A stretch of DNA of 39,118 nt, taken from assembly GCA_002338385.1 (NCBI GenBank), contig DDIE01000014.1, forward strand, positions 1 to 39,118, written 5' to 3'. How positions within the stretch are numbered: position 1 is the stretch's first letter; the number at the start of each line of letters is the position of its first letter. A program made the translations under genes and the position numbers. The notes under the pieces were generated by a model that was not told the DNA's origin, made no database searches, and worked only from the letters and a program-made list of their open reading frames with translations. The stretch comes from Proteobacteria bacterium UBA1858. Its GTDB lineage: Bacteria; Pseudomonadota; Gammaproteobacteria; UBA4575. Shown in pieces: positions 7,904-15,771 of this stretch.

Positions 7904-9007
7904 ATGATTGCCTCGATTCCTTCAATTCCCTCAGTCATTACTCACTGTGCGGAATTAGATCAATTTGTCGAACGCGTCCAAGACGCGGAGTGGATTGCTG
8001 TAGATACTGAATTTATGCGAGATTCCACCTACTATGCAAAACTGTGTCTAGTTCAAATCGCCAGTGCTGATTGCAGCGCCTGTATTGATGTACTCAAGCT
8101 GGATGATCACAGCCGTCTGCTCGAACTCTTGCAATCACCACAGCAGATAAAAATTTTCCATTCTGCACGCCAAGATATTGAGGTTCTCCATTCTGAATAT
8201 GATCTCATACCCCAACCTGTTTTTGACAGCCAGATTGCCGCCAGTATTCTCGGCCTGGATGAGCAAATCAGTTACGCTGAGCTAGTCTCACAGATCTTAG
8301 ACGTGCATTTAGCGAAAACCGAGAGTCGCACTGACTGGTCGCGCCGACCGCTAACATCAGCTCAGATTAATTATGCGCTGGATGATGTGCGCCACTTGGG
8401 GCCACTCTATCTGCACCTCAAAAAGCAACTTGAAGACAACCAACGCGTACACTGGTTAGATGAAGAATGTACAGGCCTGTGCAATAAACAGCAATATGTT
8501 GTCGCTCCCGAACATGCCTGGCAACAAGTCAAAGGTGTCGGTCGTCTGGCACCAGAAATTCTCCCCATCACGCAAGCATTGGCTGCCTGGCGAGAAACGA
8601 CCGCAATCGAAAAAAATCTGCCCAGGCGCTGGATACTGAGTGATCAAAGTATCCTGCAGCTGGCCGAGGATAAACCACGGAGCGAGGCTCAAGTGACTAT
8701 GTCACTGCGCAAAGACTCATCTAAGTCTCTGCGCTACAGTAAAGTGATTAGCACTCTGCTCGAGCAGGCCTATAAAAACACTCATCCACTGCACTTCGTT
8801 GATCGACGCCTGAGCCGTGAGCAGCAAGATCTGGTCAAACGTATGATGAAGGTCAGCCGCAAACGCTCCGAGCTGATTGGCACTTCCGCATCGTTGTTAG
8901 CTAACCGTAAATCAATTGTTAGTTTGGTGTTAGGACTGGAGAGTAAGATTATGCAAGGCTGGCGCCGCCAAGAGATTGGTCAGGACTTAATGAATATGCT
9001 GAATTGA
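7904..9007 (+). CDS. rnd: Ribonuclease D
   Basis: RNase D is a 3'-5' exoribonuclease that trims tRNA precursors and other small RNAs. All DEDDy metal-binding residues are present: D34 and E36 in VDTEF, D91 in HSARQDIEVL, and Y157 with D161 in YALDDVRHL. An HRDC domain follows (around residues 205-285, with AWRETTAIEKNLPRRWILSD), and then a second C-terminal helical domain. The 367-residue length is normal. The ATG at 7904 has no evident Shine-Dalgarno sequence, and there is no gap to the divergent chaN-like start, so its promoter must lie inside that gene. Confidence 0.96.
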   Translation: MIASIPSIPSVITHCAELDQFVERVQDAEWIAVDTEFMRDSTYYAKLCLVQIASADCSACIDVLKLDDHSRLLELLQSPQQIKIFHSARQDIEVLHSEYDLIPQPVFDSQIAASILGLDEQISYAELVSQILDVHLAKTESRTDWSRRPLTSAQINYALDDVRHLGPLYLHLKKQLEDNQRVHWLDEECTGLCNKQQYVVAPEHAWQQVKGVGRLAPEILPITQALAAWRETTAIEKNLPRRWILSDQSILQLAEDKPRSEAQVTMSLRKDSSKSLRYSKVISTLLEQAYKNTHPLHFVDRRLSREQQDLVKRMMKVSRKRSELIGTSASLLANRKSIVSLVLGLESKIMQGWRRQEIGQDLMNMLN

Positions 9008-9054
9008 TAGCAGTCATGCTAAACTTCGCGCGGACAAAATTAAGGGATTGAGCA

Positions 9055-9297
9055 ATGGAAACAAGTGAAATCAAAGCATTAATCGAACAGGGCATCGACG
9101 GTTCAGAAGCGATCGTAACCGGCGATGGAGGCAAGTACGAGGCGGTTGTCATCAGCACGGCATTCGAGGGTCTCAGTATGCTGAAAGAACATCAGTTGGT
9201 TTATGCCACGGTCAACGCGCAAATCACCAGTGGTGAACTGCATGCGCTCACCATCAAGGCGTATACGCCTGAGGAATGGCAGCAGAAAAACAGCTAG
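9055..9297 (+). CDS. ibaG: BolA-family protein, IbaG type
   Basis: This 80-residue protein matches the short BolA/IbaG (YrbA) group. These proteins partner with monothiol glutaredoxins in Fe-S cluster handling and acid stress. Diagnostic segments are IKALIEQGIDGSEAIVTGDGGKY near the start (positions 5-27, read as the amphipathic helix and turn), GLSMLKEHQLVYATV with the loop histidine, and the C-terminal LHALTIKAYTPEEW. GGGA lies 7 bases before the ATG. In E. coli ibaG sits near murA, but here it follows rnd. A terminator follows at 9320. Confidence 0.93.
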   Translation: METSEIKALIEQGIDGSEAIVTGDGGKYEAVVISTAFEGLSMLKEHQLVYATVNAQITSGELHALTIKAYTPEEWQQKNS

Positions 9298-9319
9298 CGT
9301 AGTGTTTAAAAACTCGCCT

Positions 9320-9346
9320 AAGACAGGCCTATGACCGCCTGTCTTT
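9320..9346. terminator. Bidirectional intrinsic terminator
   Basis: A perfect 9-base inverted repeat, AAGACAGGC (9320-9328) and GCCTGTCTT (9337-9345), encloses an 8-base loop and is followed by a short T stretch. The flanking A and T bases make it usable on both strands. It lies between the convergent ibaG and cytochrome genes and should end both transcripts. Confidence 0.75.
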
Positions 9347-9362
9347 AACTCACGCCGATTGC

Positions 9363-9692
9363 TTACTCGGGTAAACCAAAGGGATGGAGGCCATCCAGGC
9401 TCGAGTAATAAGCCGCAAGATCCTTCATATCCTCATCACTTAGTGCGGCAGATATACCCGTCATGATGGCATTATTGCGCCCACCATTCTTGTAACTAGT
9501 GAGTGCATGATAGATATAGTCCTCATACTGACCCGCAATATTCGGAAACATCGGTGTTGCACTCATGCCGTTCTCTCCATGACAAGCGACACAAGTTGCC
9601 GATTTTTCTTTCCCAGCCAATGCATTACCCGCTGCCAGCGCTGTCGCAGTGAACGCGATTTGCACTATCAACACAATGATTAAGTGTTTCAT
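9363..9692 (-). CDS. Small periplasmic c-type cytochrome (class I)
   Basis: This 109-residue protein has a Sec signal peptide (cleavage likely after LATALA-type residues near 20-21) and a single CVACH haem-attachment motif, followed by GENGMSATPMFPNIAGQYEDY. The axial methionine is most likely in NAIMTGISAALSDEDM. Features such as NIAGQ and LSDEDMKDLAAYYSS are typical of cytochrome c553/c4-like electron carriers. It is 45 bases downstream of a second, similar cytochrome gene on the same strand. A good AAGGAAA ribosome site precedes the ATG. Its redox partner is not evident from the neighbours. Confidence 0.9.
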   Translation of the reverse strand: MKHLIIVLIVQIAFTATALAAGNALAGKEKSATCVACHGENGMSATPMFPNIAGQYEDYIYHALTSYKNGGRNNAIMTGISAALSDEDMKDLAAYYSSLDGLHPFGLPE

Positions 9693-9737
9693 TTAATTTC
9701 CTTTCGATACTGAATTTGCAATTTTTTGAGCGTGTGG

Positions 9738-10055
9738 TTACTGCATGCCTGCTAGATAGGCTGAAATGTCGTCAATATCTTGATCGGTCATTCCACTTGC
9801 CTGCGCATGCATGGTTTTATGAGTACGCTCACCCGAGCGGTAGGCCTTGAGCGCTGCAACGATGTAAGCTTCGTGCTGACCACCTAATTTAGGCACTTTG
9901 TAAGTGGGATAGACGTTGGTGTAGCTGGTCACGCCATGGCAACCTAAACAGGTTTCGCCGATAATCGCACCGCGTTTTGCATCACCCGCCGCGAACGACA
10001 CTGAGCTGAGGAGGATTAGGCCGAAAATAATTGTACGTACAACATGTGAAATCAT
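9738..10055 (-). CDS. Small periplasmic c-type cytochrome (class I), first of a pair
   Basis: This 105-residue protein has an N-terminal signal peptide ending near SSVSFA and one haem motif, CLGCH. It shows the KLGGQHEAYIVAALKAYRSGER segment region (around residues 55-76) and a probable axial Met in HKTMHAQASGM, followed by TDQDIDDISAYLAGM. It is a paralogue-like partner of the downstream cytochrome at 9363-9692. Together the two could mimic the halves of a dihaem cytochrome c4, although each is a separate gene here. An AGGA lies upstream of the ATG. The role is periplasmic electron transfer, with unknown partners. Confidence 0.9.
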   Translation of the reverse strand: MISHVVRTIIFGLILLSSVSFAAGDAKRGAIIGETCLGCHGVTSYTNVYPTYKVPKLGGQHEAYIVAALKAYRSGERTHKTMHAQASGMTDQDIDDISAYLAGMQ

Positions 10056-10098
10056 ATGTCATTAAATCCTATGTAATAACCCGAGTTAAAAATTTCAT

Positions 10099-10113
10099 CG
10101 CCGCTGGGCGGCG
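10099..10113. repeat. GC-rich hairpin in the intergenic region
   Basis: CGCCGC (10099-10104) and GCGGCG (10108-10113) form a 6-base stem with a TGG loop, in the otherwise AT-rich 170-base gap between the cytochrome pair and the HExxH gene. On the minus strand it lies in the leader of the cytochrome pair, about 45 bases from the start codon, and could act on that mRNA. No T-run follows directly, so I do not call it a terminator. A TATGAT at 10168-10173 is a possible but weak -10 for the plus-strand gene. Confidence 0.4.
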
Positions 10114-10225
10114 GCGCTAGTATAACCCAATTCGAGTCAGATTTTAGGTCATACAGCCACAATTCGTTATGATATATTCACCAGCTTAGATCAATTTATA
10201 ACCAATTTATAGTCGCTTAAACATC

Positions 10226-10711
10226 ATGCATTGCCTAAACACAATTCCAGACCAGACAATCTATCCTCTGCTATCACGATATCAGTTGAAGGTCTTGCGT
10301 GTGCCCGGGGATAGCACCATTCCATATAGCTTTTGGGGCGATCCTGAAGCCGGGCGCTGGCACTCAACACTGTATGTACGCGCCGATACTCCACTGCATT
10401 CTCTGCTCCACGAGAGCGCACATTATGTGTGCATGTCGAATCAACAGCGTATGGTTGATAGCATTGACGCTAAAGGCAGCGCACTTGAAGAAGCCGCTTG
10501 TTGCTATCTGCAGCTAGTATGGTCGGACTACATTGACGGCTTCAATCGCCAGCTGCACATGCAAGACATGGATCAATGGGGTTACAATTTCCGTTTGGGT
10601 TCCACCGCACGCTGGTTCAAGGGAGACAGCGAAGATGCCAGACAGTGGCTGATCAGACATAAAATTATCGAGAGCAACGATTCGCCTACGTGGAGAGTTC
10701 GCAGCCACTAG
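10226..10711 (+). CDS. Conserved hypothetical protein with HExxH...E zinc-peptidase-like motif
   Basis: This 161-residue soluble protein contains H62-E63-S64-A65-H66 in a hydrophobic helix (LHSLLHESAHYVCM) and a second acidic helix, LEEAACCYLQ, with E88/E89 some 22 residues later. This pattern matches gluzincin-type zinc metallopeptidases, where the third ligand is a Glu. There is no signal peptide, so it should be cytoplasmic. I do not recognise a named family. It ends 44 bases before metY on the same strand. Peptidase activity is inferred from the motif only. Confidence 0.8.
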   Translation: MHCLNTIPDQTIYPLLSRYQLKVLRVPGDSTIPYSFWGDPEAGRWHSTLYVRADTPLHSLLHESAHYVCMSNQQRMVDSIDAKGSALEEAACCYLQLVWSDYIDGFNRQLHMQDMDQWGYNFRLGSTARWFKGDSEDARQWLIRHKIIESNDSPTWRVRSH

Positions 10712-10755
10712 AAATAATGGTAGCATCGGCATAATAATTAACAGGTAACAAATAT

Positions 10756-12030
10756 ATGAAAATAGAAACTATTGCAATTCATGGCGGCTACTCACCTGAG
10801 CCTACCACTAAGGCGGTGGCCGTGCCGATCTACCAGACCACATCTTACTCATTTGATGACACCCAACACGGTGCTGATCTGTTCGACCTGAAAGTCGAAG
10901 GCAATATATATACACGTATTATGAATCCAACCAGTGCCGTATTGGAACAACGTGTAGCCGCCATGGAGGGCGGCATCGCCGGCTTAGCCCTGTCCTCTGG
11001 CATGGCCGCAATTACCTACGCTATTTTTGCGATTGCCGAACAAGGGGACAATATTGTATCCACCGCCTCACTCTACGGCGGCACCTACAATTTGTTTGCC
11101 CACACACTGCCACGCCTAGGTATTGAGGTACGTTTTGCCGATCAACATGACGTTGAGGGCATGGAAAAACTGATAGACGATAATACTAAAGCGGTGTTTG
11201 CAGAATCACTTGGCAATCCTGCTGGCAATATTCTCGACATTAGTACGGTCGCCGACATGGCGCATAAACACGGTGTCCCACTGATGATTGATAACACCGT
11301 ACCTACCCCTTATCTGTGCCGTCCGATTGAGTATGGGGCTGATGTCGTAATTCACTCACTGACAAAATACATGGGCGGTCATGGCACTTCGATAGGCGGT
11401 ATCATCGTTGACTCCGGCCAGTTTCCATGGGCCGAGCATGCGCAGCGCTTCCCCATGCTTAATCAGCCGGATCCCTCGTATCATGGCGTGGTGTATACCA
11501 AAGATATGGGCGCTGCCGCATTCATTGGCCGCGCACGCGTGGTCCCACTGCGCAATATGGGCTCGGCAATATCACCGTTCAATAGCTTCCAGATCTTGCA
11601 AGGGATCGAAACTTTACCGGTGCGGATGGACAGACATTGTGACAACGCACTGGCAGTTGCGCGCTATTTGCAACAGCATGAACACGTAAGCTGGGTGCGC
11701 TTTGCCGGACTGGATGACCATCCTGATAAAGCATTGGTTGATCGCTATATGGCAGGCAGAGCGTCAGCCATACTCAGCTTTGGCATCAAGGGCGGGGCTG
11801 AGGCCGGCGCGCGTTTCATTGATGCGCTTAATTTAGTTGTGCGTCTAGTCAATATTGGTGATGCCAAGTCACTGGCCTGCCACCCCGCCAGCACGACTCA
11901 TCGCCAACTCTCAACTGAAGAAAAACAGGCGGCGGGCGTAAGTGATGACCTGATCCGTCTGTCTATTGGTATTGAGCATATTGATGACATCATTGCAGAT
12001 CTTGCACAGGCACTCGCTCAAACCAGTTAA
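10756..12030 (+). CDS. metY: O-acetylhomoserine sulfhydrylase (aminocarboxypropyltransferase)
   Basis: MetY is a PLP enzyme that makes homocysteine directly from O-acetylhomoserine and sulfide, or methionine from methanethiol. The 424 residues match the MetY branch of the Cys/Met metabolism PLP family. It has the start ETIAIHGGYSPEPTT, the NIYTRIMNPT segment that binds phosphate from the neighbouring subunit, and the PLP lysine K204 in HSLTKYMGGHG. The long LNQPDPSYHGVVYTKD insertion (around residues 235-250) separates MetY from MetB and MetC. No SAM riboswitch is visible in the 44 bases upstream. Confidence 0.95.
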   Translation: MKIETIAIHGGYSPEPTTKAVAVPIYQTTSYSFDDTQHGADLFDLKVEGNIYTRIMNPTSAVLEQRVAAMEGGIAGLALSSGMAAITYAIFAIAEQGDNIVSTASLYGGTYNLFAHTLPRLGIEVRFADQHDVEGMEKLIDDNTKAVFAESLGNPAGNILDISTVADMAHKHGVPLMIDNTVPTPYLCRPIEYGADVVIHSLTKYMGGHGTSIGGIIVDSGQFPWAEHAQRFPMLNQPDPSYHGVVYTKDMGAAAFIGRARVVPLRNMGSAISPFNSFQILQGIETLPVRMDRHCDNALAVARYLQQHEHVSWVRFAGLDDHPDKALVDRYMAGRASAILSFGIKGGAEAGARFIDALNLVVRLVNIGDAKSLACHPASTTHRQLSTEEKQAAGVSDDLIRLSIGIEHIDDIIADLAQALAQTS

Positions 12031-12040
12031 ACGCGTCGGC

Positions 12041-13000
12041 ATGTCACCTTATATTGCCCCGGGTGTATTTCGCAATGGTCATGTCAATAGCATTGTGTCT
12101 GTCTCGCCGGCACGCAAATTATTACTTAATCGACAGTGCCGGGATTTTCGGCGCGCAGCCACCCCAGTGATTATCCCAGCGCAACATAACATTCGCCTGT
12201 CAGCATTGATCAATCGCCAGCCTGGCAAGGCCTACACCGTGCTGTTAATGCACGGCTGGTTGGGTTGTGCCGATTCTTTGTATCTAATTTCACTCGGACA
12301 GGCATTATTTCAAGCGGGTTATCATGTCGTACGTCTGAATTTTCGTGATCACGGCAATAGCCATCATTTAAATGCACAATTGTTCCATTCGTGTCGTATC
12401 CAGGAAGTGATCAATGCCTGCGTATATATTCAGGATCAGTTTCAGTCCGACTTATCATTAATCGGTTTTTCGCTAGGGGGTAACTTTGCGCTGCGCGTGA
12501 ATGCCTACACCCAACGCTCAGAATTGGACCTGCATCGGAGCATTGCTATCTGTCCCGTGATTGATCCAGATAACACCCTAACCGCGCTGGAAAATAGCAT
12601 GCCAGTGTATGCCCATTATTTCATGCAGCGCTGGAAGAAAACGTTTTATGCAAAAGCTCAGACTTTTCCCACGCTGTACGCCAAAGCGAGCTTTGATGAG
12701 GCCCACGATCTGCGCACTGCAACCGCTAATCTGGCCACACAGTATGCCGGATTCTCTGATCTGGATAGCTACTTACAGGGTTATTCTATCTGCGGCCAGC
12801 GTCTTAGCACCCTACAAGCTGAAGCCATCACACTATTAGCTAAAGACGATCCGATCATTCCCTGGCAGGATAAAGACAAAATGTACCCAGCCGATAACCA
12901 CCAGATATTGACCAGCCAACATGGTGGTCATTGCGGCTTTCTCAATCACACTCTGAACAGCACATGGATTAACCGTTTGATTGTTGAGCACCTTCAATAG
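12041..13000 (+). CDS. Alpha/beta hydrolase, YheT family
   Basis: This 319-residue hydrolase resembles YheT, a conserved family of unknown substrate. The catalytic triad is recognisable: S144 in IGFSLGGN, D270 in LLAKDDPIIPW and H297 in QHGGHCGFL. The oxyanion region is LLMHGWLG (residues 68-75), and LNFRDHGNS corresponds to the usual NxRGxG stretch. I chose ATG 12041 because a longer reading would run into metY and add 25 unrelated residues. It starts 10 bases after metY and is probably cotranscribed with it. The natural substrate is unknown; short-chain esters are a family-based guess. Confidence 0.9.
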   Translation: MSPYIAPGVFRNGHVNSIVSVSPARKLLLNRQCRDFRRAATPVIIPAQHNIRLSALINRQPGKAYTVLLMHGWLGCADSLYLISLGQALFQAGYHVVRLNFRDHGNSHHLNAQLFHSCRIQEVINACVYIQDQFQSDLSLIGFSLGGNFALRVNAYTQRSELDLHRSIAICPVIDPDNTLTALENSMPVYAHYFMQRWKKTFYAKAQTFPTLYAKASFDEAHDLRTATANLATQYAGFSDLDSYLQGYSICGQRLSTLQAEAITLLAKDDPIIPWQDKDKMYPADNHQILTSQHGGHCGFLNHTLNSTWINRLIVEHLQ

Positions 13001-13081
13001 TTAAGCCGCTGCAACTACTATTTGCTCACTCGCAAGGCTCGCTCTAAGCTACCCATTTGATTAACAGAGGAAGTGACCCTG

Positions 13082-13327
13082 ATGATGGACTTGATACAAG
13101 CGGTAATGGAATGGCCAGTTTATCGCTATGGCCTGTTGTTTTTCGCCCTGATTTCTGTCGTTCCGGCAATCGTCAGTGCCAACATGGTACAACACTTAGT
13201 GAGTAAGATTATCCACACCCCAGCCACATTTACGCAACATTTTATGGCTTTGCTATTCAATCTTGGCGTATGCCTAGTGTGCGCCACAATTATCTATTTT
13301 GCCGTGCGTATCTATATCACCCAATGA
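13082..13327 (+). CDS. Small two-helix membrane protein, unknown
   Basis: This 81-residue protein has two hydrophobic segments (about residues 14-34 and 52-74) joined by a polar loop containing SKIIHTPATFTQH. It is likely an inner-membrane protein. AGAGGAA at 13066-13072 is 9 bases from the ATG at 13082, while the GTG at 13073 directly abuts it, so the ATG is preferred. It stops 3 bases before the convergent gene's end. I do not recognise a family. Confidence 0.7.
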   Translation: MMDLIQAVMEWPVYRYGLLFFALISVVPAIVSANMVQHLVSKIIHTPATFTQHFMALLFNLGVCLVCATIIYFAVRIYITQ

Positions 13328-13330
13328 GCA

Positions 13331-14533
13331 TTAAGCCGTTTTTTTGAGCACGCGAAACAGATCGTCCTTATTGGCTTTTTCCTGACACAAGTCCTGTTCT
13401 ACCGTCACTGAATACTGACTGATCTCTACTTCTTGTTGAATAGCCGAGGCCACGATGCCTGAATAGTAATGTATTTCTCCTAGGGCACTGAGCATCTCTT
13501 CCAGCGCGTGTTGCTGGCTCACCTCAAGCTGCTCCCTAATCACCAGTACGCCATTATTATTCAGGGTCTGCCAGGCCTTTGTAATCAAGCTCTGATATAC
13601 CTCTGGGGTCAGATCCGCGCGGATATGGCTCAATAGAATCACGTCTGCGGGCTGCAACTCCAGCTCATCTGCGCTGACATAATGTGTGCTGTGAGCTGAC
13701 TCTATGTGTGGCTTGAAATATTCTGCGACGCTATTTTGGATGGTGGGATTGGCCTCACCAATATGCCAGCTATCACCCCGCTGCATTTGAATAAACGGCG
13801 ATAAAATCAAATCACTGACGAGTAAGCCATAATCCTGACCAATGTGCTGGATAGTCACTGGTTTATCTTTGGCGTGAAAATCGATGATGATCCGCTCTAA
13901 CAGTGCACTTAGCTGATATTCTCGCCAGGCTAGCTCACACAAGGGTAAAAATTGCGCTTCCAGCTCAGCCGAGATGCTGGTTGCAGAAGCCTGCTGTTTG
14001 AGGCTGGCCAATAGTAGGTTGGCACGTTCTTGGAAGAACCACTCGACACTGCTTGGCATCGGCTTGGGCCATTTACGCCCAACCCTCAAAGTCATCACGC
14101 CATCGTTCTCTGCATTGATATTACTGGTACCGGACCAGCGCGAGCGACTCAAGAAAATATTCTCTAGGAAACTTCGCGACCAATAATGTTTTTCCGCCGC
14201 CTGACCCTCTGGATAGACGGGCAGAATGATCACGCCACCGGGTTTCACATGTTTCATTAACTGCAGCAGAAAGGAGGCACCCCAATAATTGGCGAACAGT
14301 GACACGCTGATTCCTATGTACACCCGATCTAAAGCTTGCGGCATTACGGGATAGAAAAAATTACCCACCTTGCCGTCTGAAAAATCGATGTCTACATGAC
14401 TACTAATGGGTGTCATGCTGTAAACATTCTGATCAGGACGGACTTGATTATTTTTATCCCGCTCGCCTGAAAAATAATATTCTAAATCTTCTTTGATGTA
14501 GTCTTCACCGAGATGCAGTATGACCTGACTCAT
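13331..14533 (-). CDS. Unknown protein with two methyltransferase-like segments
   Basis: This 400-residue soluble protein appears to hold two Rossmann-type segments. One is near residues 85-130, where LLQLMKHVKPGGVIILPVYPE has the strand-turn-strand look of a class I methyltransferase after its SAM site. The other, near 300-345, is KAWQTLNNNGVLVIREQLE, preceded by LQPADVILLSH. Neither segment shows a clear glycine-rich SAM loop, so activity is uncertain. ATG 14533 is chosen because AGGA lies 9 bases upstream; an upstream in-frame start at 14581 lacks this. It follows greB by 89 bases on the same strand. I cannot name a family. Confidence 0.72.
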   Translation of the reverse strand: MSQVILHLGEDYIKEDLEYYFSGERDKNNQVRPDQNVYSMTPISSHVDIDFSDGKVGNFFYPVMPQALDRVYIGISVSLFANYWGASFLLQLMKHVKPGGVIILPVYPEGQAAEKHYWSRSFLENIFLSRSRWSGTSNINAENDGVMTLRVGRKWPKPMPSSVEWFFQERANLLLASLKQQASATSISAELEAQFLPLCELAWREYQLSALLERIIIDFHAKDKPVTIQHIGQDYGLLVSDLILSPFIQMQRGDSWHIGEANPTIQNSVAEYFKPHIESAHSTHYVSADELELQPADVILLSHIRADLTPEVYQSLITKAWQTLNNNGVLVIREQLEVSQQHALEEMLSALGEIHYYSGIVASAIQQEVEISQYSVTVEQDLCQEKANKDDLFRVLKKTA

Positions 14534-14622
14534 GCAATTTGTTCCTGAAAGTTGTCTGTGGACGGCGCCATACATTAGCAAAAAGAGCGGCCAAACAAAA
14601 CTACCTGACTGCGCTTATTCAG

Positions 14623-15120
14623 TCACTGATAGCGAATACGAATGATCTGATAGTGACTAGTACCAGCGGGCAGCTTTACCGTTATTTGATCATGCAAGCG
14701 GCGTTTGAGCATGGCTACCGCAAGTGGCGCATCCATACTAATATAATTTGCGGCGTGATCAAATTCATCTGGACCGACAATACGGTATTCTGTGTGCAAG
14801 CCTTGTTTATCCTCTAGGGTCACCCAGGCACCAAAATAAACACATTGTTGATCGCTAGGCGGCGCAGATACCACGGTAATATCCGCTAGACGCTTGTGTA
14901 AAAATCTCACCCGACTGTCTATTTCACGCAGTTGTTTTTTACCATAAATATATTCTGCATTTTCCGAGCGATCACCTTGCGCGGCTGCTTCTGTCACCGC
15001 TCGCGTAATCCGTGGACGCTTATCCGTCCATAAATAATCCAGCTCGTTTTGGAGCTTTTGTTTGCCTTCCGGTGTGATGTATTTCGAGCGTGGTGGTGCT
15101 GGTGGACGATAGCGACCCAT
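14623..15120 (-). CDS. greB: Transcription elongation factor GreB
   Basis: GreB enters the RNA polymerase secondary channel and stimulates cleavage of the 3' end of backtracked RNA. This 165-residue protein has the N-terminal coiled coil with YITPEGKQKLQNELDYLW and the tip acidic residues in EAAAQGDRSENAEY (the D and E that coordinate Mg). It carries the C-terminal FKBP-like domain with GPDEFD and ISMDAPLAVAMLKR. The YLW...KRPRI segment separates GreB from GreA. ATG 15120 is preferred over a TTG one codon earlier. A small unknown gene ends 4 bases upstream. Confidence 0.95.
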   Translation of the reverse strand: MGRYRPPAPPRSKYITPEGKQKLQNELDYLWTDKRPRITRAVTEAAAQGDRSENAEYIYGKKQLREIDSRVRFLHKRLADITVVSAPPSDQQCVYFGAWVTLEDKQGLHTEYRIVGPDEFDHAANYISMDAPLAVAMLKRRLHDQITVKLPAGTSHYQIIRIRYQ

Positions 15121-15124
15121 CAAT

Positions 15125-15352
15125 TCAAGCGGTTTCTATTTTAGTCCAACCGGCCAGCGTTGCCGGCGCATCATGCTGCTCCAACTGATCCCAGACAACA
15201 TAACCACTGCGCTGATGATAGACACTCAACGCGGCCACCTCGGGTGATTCAAAAGTGATCGTTGGCATACCATCCACCCATAAATCCCATAATCCAAGCG
15301 GTTCTTGGCGGATCTCAAATTGTGCCGTGTCTGTTTTAAGACAATATTCCAT
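15125..15352 (-). CDS. Small conserved-looking protein, unknown
   Basis: This 75-residue acidic protein is rich in aromatic residues (LGLWDLWVDGMPTITF, SGYVVWDQLE). It has no signal peptide or membrane segment. Its stop is only 4 bases before the greB start, so the two genes are almost surely cotranscribed. ATG 15352 is preferred. A longer reading to 15430 would overlap the divergent gene's start region and has no better signal. I do not recognise a family. Confidence 0.62.
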   Translation of the reverse strand: MEYCLKTDTAQFEIRQEPLGLWDLWVDGMPTITFESPEVAALSVYHQRSGYVVWDQLEQHDAPATLAGWTKIETA

Positions 15353-15358
15353 AAGCGA

Positions 15359-15385
15359 ATGACTTATCTCAATGCGGTGTATAAT
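15359..15385 (+). promoter_or_regulatory. Candidate promoter for the 117-residue gene
   Basis: A perfect TATAAT lies at 15380-15385, with a -35-like ATGACT at 15359-15364 (15-base spacer, short). It sits 32 bases before the ATG at 15418, between this gene and the divergent small gene ahead of greB. The -10 match is strong and the -35 is weak. Confidence 0.45.
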
Positions 15386-15417
15386 AAAAGTATAAACCAG
15401 AATGCTCGGAGGATCGC

Positions 15418-15771
15418 ATGACGCAAGCAAATTTTGTCTTCCATGGCTTATTTCCCGATGTACGTCAGTCAGGAAAAACCCACAAAGAAATTGCTAAGGT
15501 GCTGTTTGATATTGATTTCAATGGTCAGTTCTACTCGCATCTGATCGCGGATATCGAGTATCTGGATGCCAGTCATGAATTAGAGGTGAGATGCCAATTA
15601 CCTATCCAGTGCGAGCAATTCGCACATGCGGCAGTCAACTATTATCAGTTTGCTCTCGGCCCGCAGAAAAACACTATCAGTCACAGTGGTCCCAAAGGCC
15701 CGAGTATCCTGACTCACAATGTCATTCGTGCAGAGTGGGGTGTTGCGCTGGAGGCCAGTGCGCTGACTTAA
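15418..15771 (+). CDS. Hypothetical protein, 117 residues
   Basis: This soluble 117-residue protein has no signal peptide and no motif I recognise. A strong ribosome site (GGAGG, 5 bases before the ATG) and a TATAAT upstream show that it is expressed. Alternating beta-type stretches (FDIDFNGQFYSHLIADIEYL and HELEVRCQLPI) suggest a compact beta-rich fold. Its stop overlaps the stop of the convergent trmB-like gene by 4 bases. Confidence 0.75.
   Translation: MTQANFVFHGLFPDVRQSGKTHKEIAKVLFDIDFNGQFYSHLIADIEYLDASHELEVRCQLPIQCEQFAHAAVNYYQFALGPQKNTISHSGPKGPSILTHNVIRAEWGVALEASALT

Noticed and set aside
11966..12040. Longer N-terminus for the YheT-like hydrolase
   Set aside because: It would overlap metY by 65 bases and adds residues unlike the family.
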